This document shows positions 36,401 to 43,947 of a stretch of 64,000 nt of DNA, piece after piece. The notes below the pieces were generated by a model. It saw only the letters and a program-made list of their open reading frames with translations. It made no database searches and was not told the DNA's origin. The translations under genes and the position numbers were made by a program. Within the stretch, counting starts at the first letter, position 1. Each line of letters opens with the position of its first letter. Source of the stretch: Siderastrea siderea (lineage: Eukaryota > Cnidaria > Anthozoa > Scleractinia > Rhizangiidae); NCBI GenBank assembly GCA_964030785.1, contig OZ034975.1, forward strand, positions 38,658,069 through 38,722,068, read 5' to 3'.

Positions 36401-39400
36401 CATTAATTCAACTGACAAGAAACAAGGCTTGTAGAAGATTCTATTTTGTCTTCATTAGTAGTGAAAAAATGTATATTGATAAATCTACAAAAAAGAAATT
36501 TTCATGGTAACCCAAAAAGCATAATTAATGACTTGCGATGTTTTGATGTAGCTGATTGATACCTTTCAGCTAACGCTCCCAAGTCAGACAAGAAAGACTT
36601 GTTATCAGAACTTGAAGTGATGAAGACGCTTAAACCCCATCCACACGTCATCAAACTTCTGGGATGTGCCACTACATCAGGTATTAAAATAATGGAACTT
36701 AATCCAAGGGCATCTGGTTCAGTATTAATCTACTAAATTTGCGGAGTAAACTTGAGTGAATGGAATTGTTTTTCCGTATGGCAACAATTAGTCACTGGTA
36801 GGAATTTTATTTTTGAATGAGTAACTTGAAACGTTTAGCTACTGCTTGGATGCTAAAGAAAATTTTGTCTTCTAGAGCCATTGTTGGTGTTCATCGAATA
36901 TGTGCCTTATGGTGATCTCCTGAGTTACCTTAGGAAGAGCCGTGGATTAAATGACACATATTACAAAGACCCAGATATCAAACCACAAACCAGTCTGACG
37001 TCACAGCAGCTGATGAAGTTTGCTTGGCAAATCGCTGATGGGATGAGTTACCTCTCATCAAAATCTGTGTGTATTCATTACGTCCTTAACTGTTATCCAT
37101 CGTGTTACATTTGCAAAAAGTAGGACAAAGTCTAGTTTAGTCAATCTTTCTCTGGCAACTTTTACATTATTGGATGCGAAATTACAATACCTTCAGAGGT
37201 AATCAGTTTAACCAGATTTCGGTGAGGTTGGCGACGGAAACGTTTTCGCTGTTAAAAACACAATAACATACACTATAGCCACCTGCAACCACATCATCAA
37301 CGAATATCATAATAACGGTATTATATTAATAAAGTAACCGTATCTATTTTTCTTCAAGAAGTACTAACGCTGAATTGTTTCAGATAATCCACCGAGATCT
37401 TGCTGCTCGTAATGTGCTGGTTGGAGAAAGAGAAACGTGCAAAGTGACGGACTTTGGAATGGCTAGAGATGTGCAACAGGAAAACATTTATGAAAAAAAG
37501 ACAAGGGTAACAAACCAACAACGTCGTGCAAAAAAAGAAATTTTTCTTGCAGTTGAAATCTTAACTTGATCTTCAGTCGTATTAGAGTTCTTGACTTTCC
37601 ATGCAATCTTTTGTCAACCAGGGTCGCCTGCCAGTCAAGTGGACTGCATATGAAGCGCTGATGTATGGAACGTACACGACCAAAAGTGACGTGTAAGTCT
37701 ATTTAAATTGATGGGTTGGTTATCAGAATTTCATAAAGAAAGTTAATTTGAAGACTGCTAGTATATTTCCGTAAATGTGCTCCTGGACTAACAGGGCATT
37801 GTTAAATGGAATTACTGTTACAGCATTCAATAAAAAAATTAAGTTTGAAAATCTGTTTTGTTTATACTTCATTTATGTTTATAAATTCTTCATTCTGAAT
37901 TTTACAGATGGAGTTATGGAGTTGTTCTTTACGAAATTTTCACCATAGGTAAGGTTAAGTTGAGTGCTAGGTCGACGGTCATCACGTTCACAAAAGGCGA
38001 AAAATGCAAAATAACTGAAAGACCACTAAATGGAAGCAGAGGAAGAAACGATGTCATTGTGTAATGTATGTTTCGTGAACCTGAAAAGGAAGTGATGCGA
38101 AGCAAAAACAAACCAGCGGCTTTTGTTATTAATAGACATTCAATGTGTTCTATTGCGAATGCGCAAATATGTTTGGCTGAATCGTAATTGTCTATTTAAC
38201 AATTAGATATGAGCTCGAGATTTCTATCGCCTGATAGTTGATGAGGCCGAAGGCCGAATCAACTATCACGCATAGAAATCGAGAGCAAATAATCTAATTG
38301 TTTTAGTATAAATCTACTAGACGTTCAAAACTTAACAGCAGACACTACATGTTTTATTGAAAAATGATATAAATAGGTCACACCGCGCGCGGAAACACTC
38401 TACTCACTATCTACAACAGAATAGATAGTGAGTAGCGTAGCCAATCAGAGAACAGCATTAGTGATAGAACGCTAGTAGATTTATACTAATCGCTAATAGC
38501 CAACGATTGCACGCTGAGTCTTGGGAAAATTATTTCTGAGTCTCGCTCTTTCCACTTAAAAGTATTCGTAGCCAGACTACTCCTAGTTTTCTATAAGCAA
38601 GACTTTTGACTAATATTCACCCAGGGGAAAAAATCGGTCTCCTAATCTAATTATTGTTTAGTACGTTCAGAGTCGGATAGGGTCTTCTTGCAATCGAAGG
38701 TTCAGGGTATCTCTGAGACCTAGTGAGCTATATCAATTTAGTTCCAAAGCGTTTGCCTTTTTTAGGTGGCTCACCATATCCACGAGTGGAAGGCAGGAAA
38801 ATAGCAAACTTGCTTCAGGAAGGATACAGGATGCCTAAACCACAACACGTGGATGATAAATTGTAAGTCGTACAACTGAAACTTTTCTATTTTAATGTGA
38901 ATTAGAAAATACCATTTGTTTTTGAGAACTTTGGTTCCACTGAGGTGATTATTGTTGGTTACAATGCCTGGGTATTTTCAGCATTTTGTTCCCGTTGATG
39001 TTAGTAGAAGTATCTTTAACTCGCGGGGTGGGTTTCCCTTGCTCTTCGGTGGAGAAGCCATAATGCGATTTAGATACTTACTGGGAATTTAGATAACTTT
39101 CTCTTTACTACTGTCTTGGTCGTCGTCGTCGTCGTCGTCGTCTCCTTCTTCTTCTCCTTCTCCTTCTCCGTCCTTCCTTCCTCTTCCTCTTCCTCTTCCT
39201 CATCTTCTTCCTCTTCTTCTTCCTCTTCTTCTTCCTCTTCTTCTTTCTTCTTCTTCTTCTTCTTCTTCTTCTTCTTCTTCTTTGTTTCCCAGAAGGCAGC
39301 CTGTCTTTATCTCAAGACTTACAGCCCAAACCTAGCCTGAGAAAACAGCCGACGTTACACGAGGTCGCCACTTGAGCCCTCGCAAAACGACGTCTGAGTA

Positions 39401-40822
39401 ACGAGCGCCGAAATTCCATACTGTTGACGTTCACTACCCAGATCTTGGTAGTACTTCTGACTGGGTGAAAGAAAACTCCAACCAATCAGAAGCACTACTA
39501 AGTTCTAGGTAGAGAGACGTCATCACTATTGAATTTCTGCGCTCGTTACTCAGACGTCGTTTTGCGACGGCTCAAATGGTGACCTCGTGAAACGTCGGCT
39601 GTTTTCTCAGGCTAGCCCAAACCTATCCTGAATTAAAAACACTATTGGGGAAATTAAACGAGCCGAGCTGAATTGGTTAGCCGGGCTAACTCGTTTTGCG
39701 GAGGTCCCGGCACACACGGCTCTCCATTCAATCGATATTTCTCTTTCAATAAAACTCATCAGAACATAGCAGACCATAAAGCCTTATGAACGAGAACATA
39801 ACACATGATGGTATATGGTACATCAGAATATTTACCCTTGCGTTCTCCTTGTTAGGGCCGTTTTTTATCAAGAGCTTGAAAATTCAGCTCATCTCAGGAA
39901 ACCGAGCAAGCCTGCCCAACCGGTCTACCAAACGACTTAGCTTAGTGAAAACGTTTGCTAAGAAAACTGCCAACTCAGTAACTTTTTTGAATTATAAAAA
40001 TGACTTATAGGCGTACTTTGAAATGTTTACATCACTACACAAGAAAATTGCAGGGATGTAAAATGAACGTGAAACAAAAAATGTCGCCCCGACTATCACG
40101 ATCTGCTCAATTTTTCTTAGGTATCAAATCATGATGAACTGCTGGCAAAATCAAGCGGACGCAAGACCTTCGTTTGCCGCCTTAACGAAACAGCTAAAAG
40201 ATATGGAAAACCAACACATGGTAAGAACAAGAACAGCAGCAACAACAACAAGAACATTTATTTTTTAAAATGTCTTTGAACTTTGAAATGATGCCCCCGA
40301 ATCGAAATGCAGGGTTATTACAACAAATATAACATTTGGTCCCCTTTGTTAGTTATCTGCTTAGCAAAATTAAACAGCTGGACTTTTCGAGCGTTGGCGG
40401 GCGACTTGTCTGCTCGTAGGATATTTTGAGAATAGGGGAGGATGCTCATCAAGCTGCGATGTGGAGAGGTTTATATCTACCACTACCCACCAACCCAACA
40501 CAAAAATAACAATAGTACAGGTAATAACTACATTATGGCAACAGATCAAGTCCGAATGACGCATGGTTTCATTTCAATTTTTAAAGAAACTATCAATCTC
40601 GTTCCCAGAGCCCGCGTTCCCAAAGCTCATGTTACCCAAACGTGGGCTCTGGGAACGAGATTGAGAAACTATAAGAACTTCAATTTATTGCCAAAAAAAT
40701 ATAATAAAATAACAATCTTCCATTTAAATTTTTTTTCCGTTGTTCTCTTTTTTCAGAGGCTGATCAACATGCACATTTATGACAACCAGTTGTACGCAAA
40801 AGTCGAGGATCTAAATGTATAA
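18567..40822 (+). CDS. Ig-domain receptor tyrosine kinase, FGFR/Tie-like (5' end missing)
   Basis: A multi-exon gene for a single-pass membrane receptor that would phosphorylate tyrosines on ligand-induced dimerisation. In order it encodes eight Ig-like domains (one exon each, phase 1), a segment with SEA-like exon pattern, a Ser/Thr-rich linker, a transmembrane helix, and a cytoplasmic kinase with GKGAFGQV loop, VAIK lysine, SELE glutamate, [11 protein letters not shown] and a C-terminal [11 protein letters not shown] block. Introns have standard GT/AG ends except around the transmembrane exon. Kinase exons are uninterrupted, while the ectodomain has one-base frame breaks near 27363, 31583 and perhaps 34360. 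The fold order and kinase insert ([15 protein letters not shown]) resemble the FGFR/Tie group. The exact orthologue is not assigned. No signal peptide exon was identified. Confidence 0.85.
19341..19583 (+). CDS. Receptor kinase exon: Ig domain 2
   Basis: Acceptor CATCAACAG, donor CAAA|GTAAGA, phase 1 to phase 1. It reads [19 protein letters not shown], then [19 protein letters not shown] and [14 protein letters not shown], and is clearly a duplicate of the preceding exon. A TTAA-flanked transposon lies in the following intron, 61 bases downstream of the donor. Confidence 0.88.
19645..20688. mobile_element. TTAA-flanked DNA transposon in kinase intron
   Basis: The left terminus AGAGCCAGTGTCACCCAAAG (continuing TGCTTTGCGCGC) is matched exactly in inverse orientation at the right end. 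Direct TTAA copies at 19641-19644 and 20689-20692 flank it, the target duplication of piggyBac and Kolobok superfamilies. The interior of about 1 kb has no transposase frame, so it is non-autonomous. It contains a diverged internal duplication (19790-19970 versus 19993-20165, sharing CTTCATCGCTAGATGT and GATCGATGTCGATGGACG-like words) rich in CGATCGAT. Confidence 0.9.
21655..21850. mobile_element. MITE with long imperfect inverted arms
   Basis: AAATTGACGTCAGTTTTTAA, then GGCGTCTGTCCTCTT and TTGATGATAAATTTCGTCAT on the left, are matched in inverse order on the right (ATGACGAAATTTATCATCAA, GAGGACAGACGCG, CTGACGTCAATTTG). The centre contains a second small hairpin (TTGTAGAACCGC and GTGGATCTACAA). 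There is no target duplication I can fix. Confidence 0.8.
23563..23733. mobile_element. Palindromic GC-rich MITE, copy 1
   Basis: Nearly the whole 170 bases folds on itself. TATTTACCTGCCTAGGTCGG and CCGTATAGGG face CCCTACACGG and GGCCGGTAAATA, and CTTGAGTACGGCCCTCGGCC faces GGCCTCGGGCCGTACTCAAG. A second copy is at 24841. Such near-perfect hairpins can extrude and also produce fold-back transcripts. Confidence 0.88.
24841..25008. mobile_element. Palindromic GC-rich MITE, copy 2
   Basis: The same element as the copy at 23563: ATTCACCGGCCTAGGTCGAT, ACTGTGCCCTTGGTCTTGAG, a centre CTCGGCCTGCGGCC, then the inverse arms. The two copies differ by scattered substitutions, so they inserted separately or duplicated some time ago. 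Both sit in the same intron, 1.3 kb apart. Confidence 0.88.
25233..25514 (+). CDS. Receptor kinase exon: Ig domain 3
   Basis: Acceptor TCTTTTGCAG, donor CACT|GTAAGT, phase 1 to phase 1. It encodes [20 protein letters not shown] and [18 protein letters not shown]. This is the B-type Ig module of this gene, in which the core tryptophan position is occupied by an aromatic residue (YRFYKG) after an ANP motif, as in exons 27139 and 28963. Confidence 0.88.
25515..27138. other. Kinase intron with a Penelope-like end fragment
   Basis: No exon was recognised. Near 25664-25701 lies a decayed hammerhead-like signature (listed separately). The rest of the stretch has no clear element ends. Confidence 0.45.
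25664..25701 (-). ncRNA. Degenerate hammerhead-like motif, minus strand
   Basis: The minus strand reads CTAATGA, then a stem GACC / GGTC around a 13-base loop, then AAAACGTCGCGAT. This parallels the better motif at 47072, which also ends in ACGTCGCGATC, with CTAATGA in place of CTGATGA and AAAAC in place of GAAAC. It is an old Penelope-like end and presumably inactive. Confidence 0.5.
27139..27410 (+). CDS. Receptor kinase exon: Ig domain 4, frame broken
   Basis: Acceptor TTTTCTGCAG, donor AATG|GTGAGT. It encodes [20 protein letters not shown] and [11 protein letters not shown], then meets TAG at about 27367. One base more in the CCCC run at 27362-27365 would continue the frame as [15 protein letters not shown] into the donor in phase 1, exactly as the neighbours require. 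Either the assembly has a homopolymer error or the allele is frameshifted. Confidence 0.85.
28098..28358 (+). CDS. Receptor kinase exon: Ig domain 5
   Basis: Acceptor TTTTTTTCAG, donor CAGT|GTAAGA, phase 1 to phase 1. A-type (I-set) module: [27 protein letters not shown], and [16 protein letters not shown], with an extra cysteine pair in NNTCG shared with the exon at 29875. Confidence 0.9.
28893..28920. repeat. (TTATG)n microsatellite
   Basis: About five TTATG units directly upstream of the next Ig exon's acceptor. Confidence 0.85.
28963..29229 (+). CDS. Receptor kinase exon: Ig domain 6
   Basis: Acceptor TTTGTTCCAG, donor GAAG|GTAAGC, phase 1 to phase 1. B-type module: [20 protein letters not shown], then ENGG and [19 protein letters not shown]. 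It alternates with the A-type modules on either side. Confidence 0.9.
29875..30111 (+). CDS. Receptor kinase exon: Ig domain 7
   Basis: Acceptor TTTCTAAG, donor CAGT|GTGAGT, phase 1 to phase 1. A-type module: [47 protein letters not shown]. It shares the extra ACG cysteine with the exon at 28098. Confidence 0.9.
30375..30790 (-). mobile_element. Probable LINE 3' end fragment
   Basis: The minus strand holds a frame (30788 to 30555) reading [20 protein letters not shown] and [14 protein letters not shown]. This resembles the end of a non-LTR reverse transcriptase ORF (the block with a conserved S-R-x-x-W-N pattern before a basic tail). Downstream on the same strand are about 180 AT-rich bases ending in a (GAT)n run (30375-30420), the microsatellite tail common in several LINE clades. 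It is short and 5'-truncated. Confidence 0.5.
30794..30852. repeat. Near-perfect hairpin
   Basis: TAGGTTCCTGGTCACATCTT plus TCTCATTT faces AAATGAGA plus AAGATGTGACCAGAAACCTA across a 3-base centre (CGG), with a one-base mismatch. It adjoins the 5' edge of the LINE fragment and could be an inverted duplication formed at insertion. Confidence 0.85.
31565..31820 (+). CDS. Receptor kinase exon: Ig domain 8, frame broken
   Basis: Acceptor TTTTTATTAG, donor TTTG|GTAAGT. The Ig core is clear: [26 protein letters not shown] and [18 protein letters not shown]. To join the preceding phase-1 exon, the reading frame must lose one A in the AAAAAA run at 31583-31588, giving [16 protein letters not shown]. 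As written the frame is shifted there. This is the second homopolymer break in the ectodomain. Confidence 0.8.
32485..32567 (+). CDS. Receptor kinase exon: SEA-like region, part 1
   Basis: Acceptor CCTTTTTGTAG, donor CCGAG|GTATGC; phase 1 in, phase 0 out. It encodes [19 protein letters not shown] and PENEFLTE. Together with the next two exons it forms a segment of about 90 residues before the linker, with alternating strand- and helix-like stretches as in SEA domains. The SEA assignment is inference. Confidence 0.7.
33133..33188 (+). CDS. Receptor kinase exon: SEA-like region, part 2
   Basis: Acceptor TTTATTTTTAG, donor AAGTG|GTATGT; phase 0 in, phase 2 out. It encodes [18 protein letters not shown] and the first two bases of a Trp codon completed by the next exon. 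Confidence 0.75.
33490..33895. repeat. Intronic direct duplication flanking a hairpin insert
   Basis: The word ACAGACAGAAATAAATGTAT with TAATGTAACTTTGAAATATT at 33542-33590 recurs as ACAGACAGAAATAAATAGAT with TAATAGAACCTTGAAACATT at about 33838-33888. Between the copies lies a hairpin (33624-33759): TTGGATTTATCAACTGAGTT and TTGGCCACC facing GGTGGCCAGTTTA and TCAACTGATAGGTCCAA. This fits a small insertion whose flanks are duplicated, or two ends of a deleted element. Confidence 0.6.
33675..33702 (+). ncRNA. Degenerate hammerhead-like motif
   Basis: CTGACGA (a valid CUGANGA) is followed by GAGGCTAACGCTC and then AAATCATC, where an intact Penelope-type ribozyme would have GAAACGTC. The motif sits in the loop of the hairpin insert, consistent with a decayed Penelope-like terminal repeat. 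Confidence 0.5.
34012..34225 (+). CDS. Receptor kinase exon: SEA-like region, part 3, and linker
   Basis: Acceptor GTTTTAAG, donor CACAAG|GTACAT; phase 2 in. It encodes [40 protein letters not shown], then a Ser/Thr/Pro-rich linker (SPSPTASPS). Near the end the alternative frame reads [11 protein letters not shown], so another frame break may lie between 34170 and 34200. The output phase is therefore uncertain. Confidence 0.7.
34335..34451 (+). CDS. Receptor kinase exon: membrane-proximal segment, uncertain
   Basis: Acceptor TTTGTGAACAG at 34334 and donor ACCG|GTATGC at 34451. The 3' half reads [16 protein letters not shown] in the frame required by the transmembrane exon. The 5' half reads [10 protein letters not shown] in another frame; a one-base difference in the AAAAAA run near 34361 would join them. 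As written the exon is not open throughout. Confidence 0.5.
34507..34615 (+). CDS. Receptor kinase exon: transmembrane helix
   Basis: Acceptor TTTCTTTACAG. It encodes [10 protein letters not shown], then [20 protein letters not shown], then LHKKG: a single hydrophobic helix followed by basic stop-transfer residues. The donor is weak: GGGGA|GTTGAT gives a phase-2 exit that joins 35095 directly. A consensus-like site one step earlier (AAAG|GGGAGT) has GG where GT is needed. Confidence 0.75.
34694..34712 (+). CDS. Possible 19-base microexon
   Basis: Bounded by CTTTAATAG and AAAAG|GTACGA. It would encode GTTGKK or NYREE depending on frame. It fits the phase of the exon at 35095 only if the transmembrane exon ends at the non-consensus GG site. 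It may be alternative or fortuitous. Confidence 0.25.
35095..35134 (+). CDS. Receptor kinase exon: juxtamembrane
   Basis: Acceptor TTTTGTCCTCAG, donor TATGAC|GTAAGT; entered in phase 2, left in phase 0. It encodes [13 protein letters not shown] with two tyrosines in acidic/proline context, possible phosphorylation or docking sites. Confidence 0.7.
35227..35310. repeat. (AAGAT)n microsatellite
   Basis: About 14 imperfect GATAA/AAGAT units in the intron before the first kinase exon. Confidence 0.9.
35754..36105 (+). CDS. Receptor kinase exon: juxtamembrane tail and ATP-binding loop
   Basis: Acceptor ATCTCGTTTTCAG, donor CAAAA|GTAAGC; phase 0 in, phase 1 out. After about 80 hydrophilic residues with ATYMHLQEA and GAEYAPLNP tyrosines it enters the kinase at [27 protein letters not shown] is the glycine loop and TVAIKMLK holds the catalytic lysine. 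Confidence 0.95.
36570..36680 (+). CDS. Receptor kinase exon: helix C
   Basis: Acceptor GATACCTTTCAG, donor CATCAG|GTATTA; phase 1 to phase 1. It encodes [19 protein letters not shown] with the helix-C glutamate, and [15 protein letters not shown]. Confidence 0.95.
36876..37066 (+). CDS. Receptor kinase exon: hinge and kinase insert
   Basis: Acceptor TTGTCTTCTAG; donor AATCT|GTGTGT; phase 1 in, phase 0 out. It encodes [20 protein letters not shown] (hinge), a short insert with [14 protein letters not shown] holding paired tyrosines, and [19 protein letters not shown]. Confidence 0.95.
37384..37506 (+). CDS. Receptor kinase exon: catalytic loop and DFG
   Basis: Acceptor GAATTGTTTCAG, donor ACAAGG|GTAACA; phase 0 to phase 0. 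It encodes [17 protein letters not shown] (catalytic Asp in HRD), [11 protein letters not shown] (DFG) and the activation-loop tyrosine in [10 protein letters not shown]. Confidence 0.95.
37622..37692 (+). CDS. Receptor kinase exon: activation-loop end
   Basis: Acceptor TTGTCAACCAG, donor GACGT|GTAAGT; phase 0 in, phase 2 out. It encodes [20 protein letters not shown] and KSD. The usual A-P-E triplet is A-Y-E here: the proline is replaced by tyrosine. Confidence 0.93.
37908..37948 (+). CDS. Receptor kinase exon: helix F
   Basis: Acceptor TGAATTTTACAG, donor CCATAG|GTAAGG; phase 2 in, phase 1 out. It encodes [13 protein letters not shown], the conserved DVW-S-GV-L-E segment. Confidence 0.93.
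38200..38300. repeat. Palindromic hairpin element
   Basis: CAATTAGATATGAGCTCGAG, ATTTCTAT and TGATAGTTGATGAGGCC on the left face GGCCGAATCAACTATCA, ATAGAAAT and CTAATTG on the right. It directly adjoins a second inverted-repeat element at 38303. Confidence 0.8.
38303..38489. mobile_element. MITE with 18-bp perfect inverted ends
   Basis: TTAGTATAAATCTACTAG at the left end and its exact complement at the right end, 187 bases overall. Inside is another inverted pair, TACTCACTATCTA and TAGATAGTGAGTA. Confidence 0.85.
38766..38862 (+). CDS. Receptor kinase exon: C-lobe
   Basis: Acceptor GCCTTTTTTAG, donor AAATT|GTAAGT; phase 1 in, phase 2 out. It encodes [20 protein letters not shown] and [11 protein letters not shown]. 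Confidence 0.95.
39119..39283. repeat. (GTC)n then (CTT)n microsatellite
   Basis: About seven GTC/CGT units followed by about 140 bases of CTT/CCT tract. It gives a poly-Ser/poly-Phe frame that is not a gene. Confidence 0.95.
39334..39613. mobile_element. MITE with 11-bp target duplication (MULE-like)
   Basis: The ends AGCCTGAGAAAACAGCCGAC and its complement match over about 75 bases with few differences (including ACGACGTCTGAGTAACGAGC). The flanks carry the direct repeat AGCCCAAACCT at 39323-39333 and 39614-39624. Target duplications of 8-11 bp are typical of Mutator-like elements. Confidence 0.85.
40121..40220 (+). CDS. Receptor kinase exon: end of C-lobe
   Basis: Acceptor TTTTTCTTAG, donor CACATG|GTAAGA; phase 2 in, phase 0 out. 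It encodes [20 protein letters not shown], the conserved CW-x6-RP-F block, and [13 protein letters not shown]. Confidence 0.95.
40594..40663. repeat. Short hairpin element
   Basis: CAATCTCGTTCCCAGAGCCC at the left faces GGGCTCTGGGAACGAGATTG at the right, a perfect 20-bp stem with a loop of about 30. It sits 93 bases upstream of the last kinase exon. Confidence 0.9.
40757..40822 (+). CDS. Receptor kinase last exon and stop
   Basis: Acceptor CTCTTTTTTCAG; phase 0. It encodes [21 protein letters not shown] and TAA. The C-terminal LYAKV tyrosine could be a docking site. Confidence 0.92.
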   Translation, partial: RLINMHIYDNQLYAKVEDLNV

Positions 40823-41714
40823 GCCGACTTTCCAATGAAAGTAAACTCATTACATGTAAATAGTACCTTTATGGGAAACGTGCAGTATTCGTTGTTTTTC
40901 TACAGTATATATGTAGTGTATTGGTGTTACTGATGGTAGTTTCAAAGGACATGTATACTTTTATTATTTTGTTTTAGTCACGAAGTACTGTAAAAGCATT
41001 TTATATTTAACCTTTCTCAAATTGATGAAATTGAATTGGTAGCCGTTGGAGCACATGAAAGCAGTTGATGAGCTGTTATCATTACCAAGATAACAACAAT
41101 GTAAATTTTCAACTTTTCCAGTGAAATTGTAGTTTTAGGTGCCATGTTGGAGAGCAAAGCCATGCCCCCTTTTTCCCTAAGAAGGCGAAGCGAAATGCTT
41201 GTAACATTTCACAAGAGCAGTGGACGACATTCTGATTGGAATAAGCGAATGATTTGCTCAATACACTCCAACATTCTTGAATTACAGCTAGAATGAGATT
41301 TTTAAAGCTTTTTTATTATATAAACAGACAAAGATGCCCTTCTATAGCTTTCCAAGGAATTGAGATGAGCATCCATAAAATGTCAGTTTTCTGACATACA
41401 AATTCAGTATACACTGTACATTAGAATTCAAGGAGTACAAAAGTAATGCTTTTCGTTCTCGAAAACTTTCGCCGAATATTTTATATTCAAAAAATTAAGT
41501 GGAATATTTCGCGGACATTCCACAATTTTTAGCACATGAATTGCGTACGTAGCTTATCAATACAGATAACTTCCATTAGCAGGTCCTTGCTATGTTCGCG
41601 GACCTTAAATTGTAGCAAGAGCAATGAAGGTAGTACGTAGGTACCATTTCTAAGAGAAGCAGTATTTTTATATTTTATGTGTTATTATTTACAATGCCTT
41701 AAGTTGGAGACTTC

Positions 41715-41720
41715 AATAAA
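41715..41720 (+). terminator. Poly(A) signal of the receptor kinase gene
   Basis: AATAAA about 890 bases after the stop codon, overlapping a second AATAAG-like word. The intervening sequence has no exon and is taken as 3' UTR. Confidence 0.5.
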
Positions 41721-43717
41721 TAAGGCAGATCTTTTCACTTCACACCAAGACAGTGGTATGTTTAAAAATTACTGGTTATTACTCGTACCCACTTCTGTCC
41801 CCCTCCACCCCTGTGAGGGTAGCTGAATAAGGTTTCATATTAGGAGAATCCTCCCCGAGATTCCAATCACTGCCTTTTTTATGTAAATGGTACCCCTTCC
41901 ACAGCGTAGTACACAGGCGTTCTCTTCCCGTTCAACCGACTTGGCGCAAAATGTTGCATCACCGTTTTATTCGGTGACGTCATAACATTTCGAGCGAAGT
42001 CCAGTGAGCGGAAGGAGAACGCCTGGGTACTAGGCTGTCCCTTCCATATGTCTTAGCAAATATTGCATCTTTGTCAGTTGTCAAACATAAAGTAAACGAG
42101 CAGATCATCCCACGATTTACAAGTATATCATCCCGAGGTTTATGCACCAACATTTAGGCGCTGGAAGGTTCTAAGGTTTGATAAATTTTCGACTATACAT
42201 TTTGCCAAAAGTTCTCAGCCCTTTTACATACTTCGTTCCCGCAGTTGTACCACTTCAGCCTGTTTCATCGCGGCAAGTTCCCCTAGGACGCAGCTGAGTA
42301 AGAAGCGTGCGCGCTGAGTAAGAAATATAGACAAATAAAATGGTGGCGGGTATTTTTGTACCTATAAACGTGCTTAACTCTCTTAAATGGACGGTGACAT
42401 TCTTTTTTTAGATAAATCACTTCCTTTACTAGTTCTCTGCATTTTCTCCAAAAAAGAAACTCTGAACGTGAGAACCTTTAATTTTATTGCTATTTCTGCT
42501 AAAATACGTTCCAATTTTTCTACGAATGCAGGTATATATGACTTACAATTATCTTTCAGTGAGGCTAATTTTACCTGAAGAAACGATATAACCTGCAACA
42601 ATGTACTAAAGAGGCCTATTTGCGATGAAATATATAAATCAACGTTATCTAGAGTCTTCCAAGTAACTTATTTTGTTCCTTGTAGCAAGAAAGCCGATTT
42701 CGCATTACATAACCAAAGCTTCTAAAAACACAACATTTCCAATACGCTTTATCTCCGAAACGAGCACGGCGACCCTCCCCTCCCCCATTTTTTTTTTTTT
42801 TAGCTTTTCTGACATGAGTTGGTCATTATCTTACTACAGCAAAAGTTCGGAAAAAATCTCAACGTGGGAAGGTTTTGGGCGTGAACGTCCTTAATACTAA
42901 ACGTCGGGTGACTGTCTTTTTATGCAGATTTACCTTTAATAAACCTAGATTTGAGTCAAAACATATTTCTGCCATTCGCTTAACGGGTGCAAGGGCGAAC
43001 TCACCACGGGATAATCCAATCAATCATGTCTCCTTAACACATGGTTGGTTTACAATCATCAGTTTACAATCAACAGCCGATCGTAAAGTGACCTACTCGC
43101 CTACGCGGATTACCCGCTATAGTCGTTAGCCACCCCCTAATGTATAAGTTGTCAAACATAAATTAAAAAGCGAATCATCTTTGCTGAAAACAAAAAACCT
43201 AAAACTTTTTTTTGCGGCAAGAAACAGACCTAAAATTGCGCTTAGGCTCCGATTATGTGTTATGTGAACATGACGATGGGCAATGTGGTGACAAGAAGCT
43301 GAGATTTGGCTTTTGTTTAACCTATTCAAGCCAGCCACGTGACTAAGTGGGATCAAGACGATCGAGACATACGACCCGGGATATGAATGTATTCCCGAAG
43401 TATGGGGCTGTTCGTATGGACGAAGCTATTAATTATTTTGGTTAACACCGATTTCCATCCATTTCTCAAGCGATGACAAAACGAAGCGCAGCTGAAAGCT
43501 ACCAAGAGAAAATTGGTTAGGACCACCAGGCAAAGTTTGATGAAGACTTCTTCGATTCGAACACAACTCAAGCAATTTTTCCGCTGCCTAAACTGCGATC
43601 AGGTGTTCTTTATAATTCTGCTATTTACAGCTGCAGTTGTGTCCTCTACTTTTTTCTCGCGAAACCCTCGCGCGCATCCCCGACATTGCATTTCTCAGAC
43701 GCTTCCTAAGCAATCAG
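41721..43717. other. Intergenic stretch
   Basis: It holds the short inverted-repeat element at 41907-42032 and a T-run near 42790. Several short frames exist in both strands but none has protein-like composition with splice sites. Confidence 0.4.
41907..42032. mobile_element. Short MITE-like inverted repeat
   Basis: TAGTACACAGGCGTTCTC at the left and GAGAACGCCTGGGTACTA at the right, about 126 bases overall, with an inner partial match (GGTGACGTCA). No target duplication was fixed. Confidence 0.7.
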
Positions 43718-43947
43718 TCAACCAACCTGTATTCTGGCCTCTCTGTTTTGTTCCCATCTTTTGCATGTGTTTGCAGTAGGGGCCACCAGCAGTTCGTTGG
43801 CACCTGCCATGAAATGCATAATTTCAGCGTAATCAGTCTTGACGTATGGAGTTGCTTTTTGGATTGGTGGCAGTGGATGCTGAGATGTGGTTATTGTTGG
43901 CTTCTCTTGTCTGCTGAAATTATCCAAGTCAGCATAAAGCACCTCAC
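43718..43947 (-). CDS. Candidate terminal exon: cytoplasmic tail with ITIM-like motifs
   Basis: On the minus strand an acceptor (AATGTAACCCAG) precedes a frame reading EVLYADLDNFSRQEKPTITT, then PLPPIQKATPYVKTDYAEIM, and stops at 43718. VLYADL fits the ITIM pattern (V/I/L-x-Y-x-x-L/V/I). TPYVKTDYAEI gives a further YAEI with threonine at -2. Proline-rich spacing and tyrosine density look like the cytoplasmic tail of an Ig-superfamily adhesion or inhibitory receptor. The upstream (higher-coordinate) exons were not found, so the gene identity is open. Confidence 0.5.

Noticed and set aside
38218..38270. TTGATGAGGCCGAAGGCCG resembles the textbook hammerhead core
   Set aside because: The essential first C of CUGAUGA is T, GAAAC is GAATC, and the whole stretch is explained by the palindrome of a hairpin element.
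39116..39340. Poly-Ser/poly-Phe reading frame
   Set aside because: It is a translation of a CTT/TCC microsatellite.
43513..43779. Plus-strand frame with a hydrophobic stretch
   Set aside because: No splice or homology support, and it overlaps the better-supported minus-strand tail exon.
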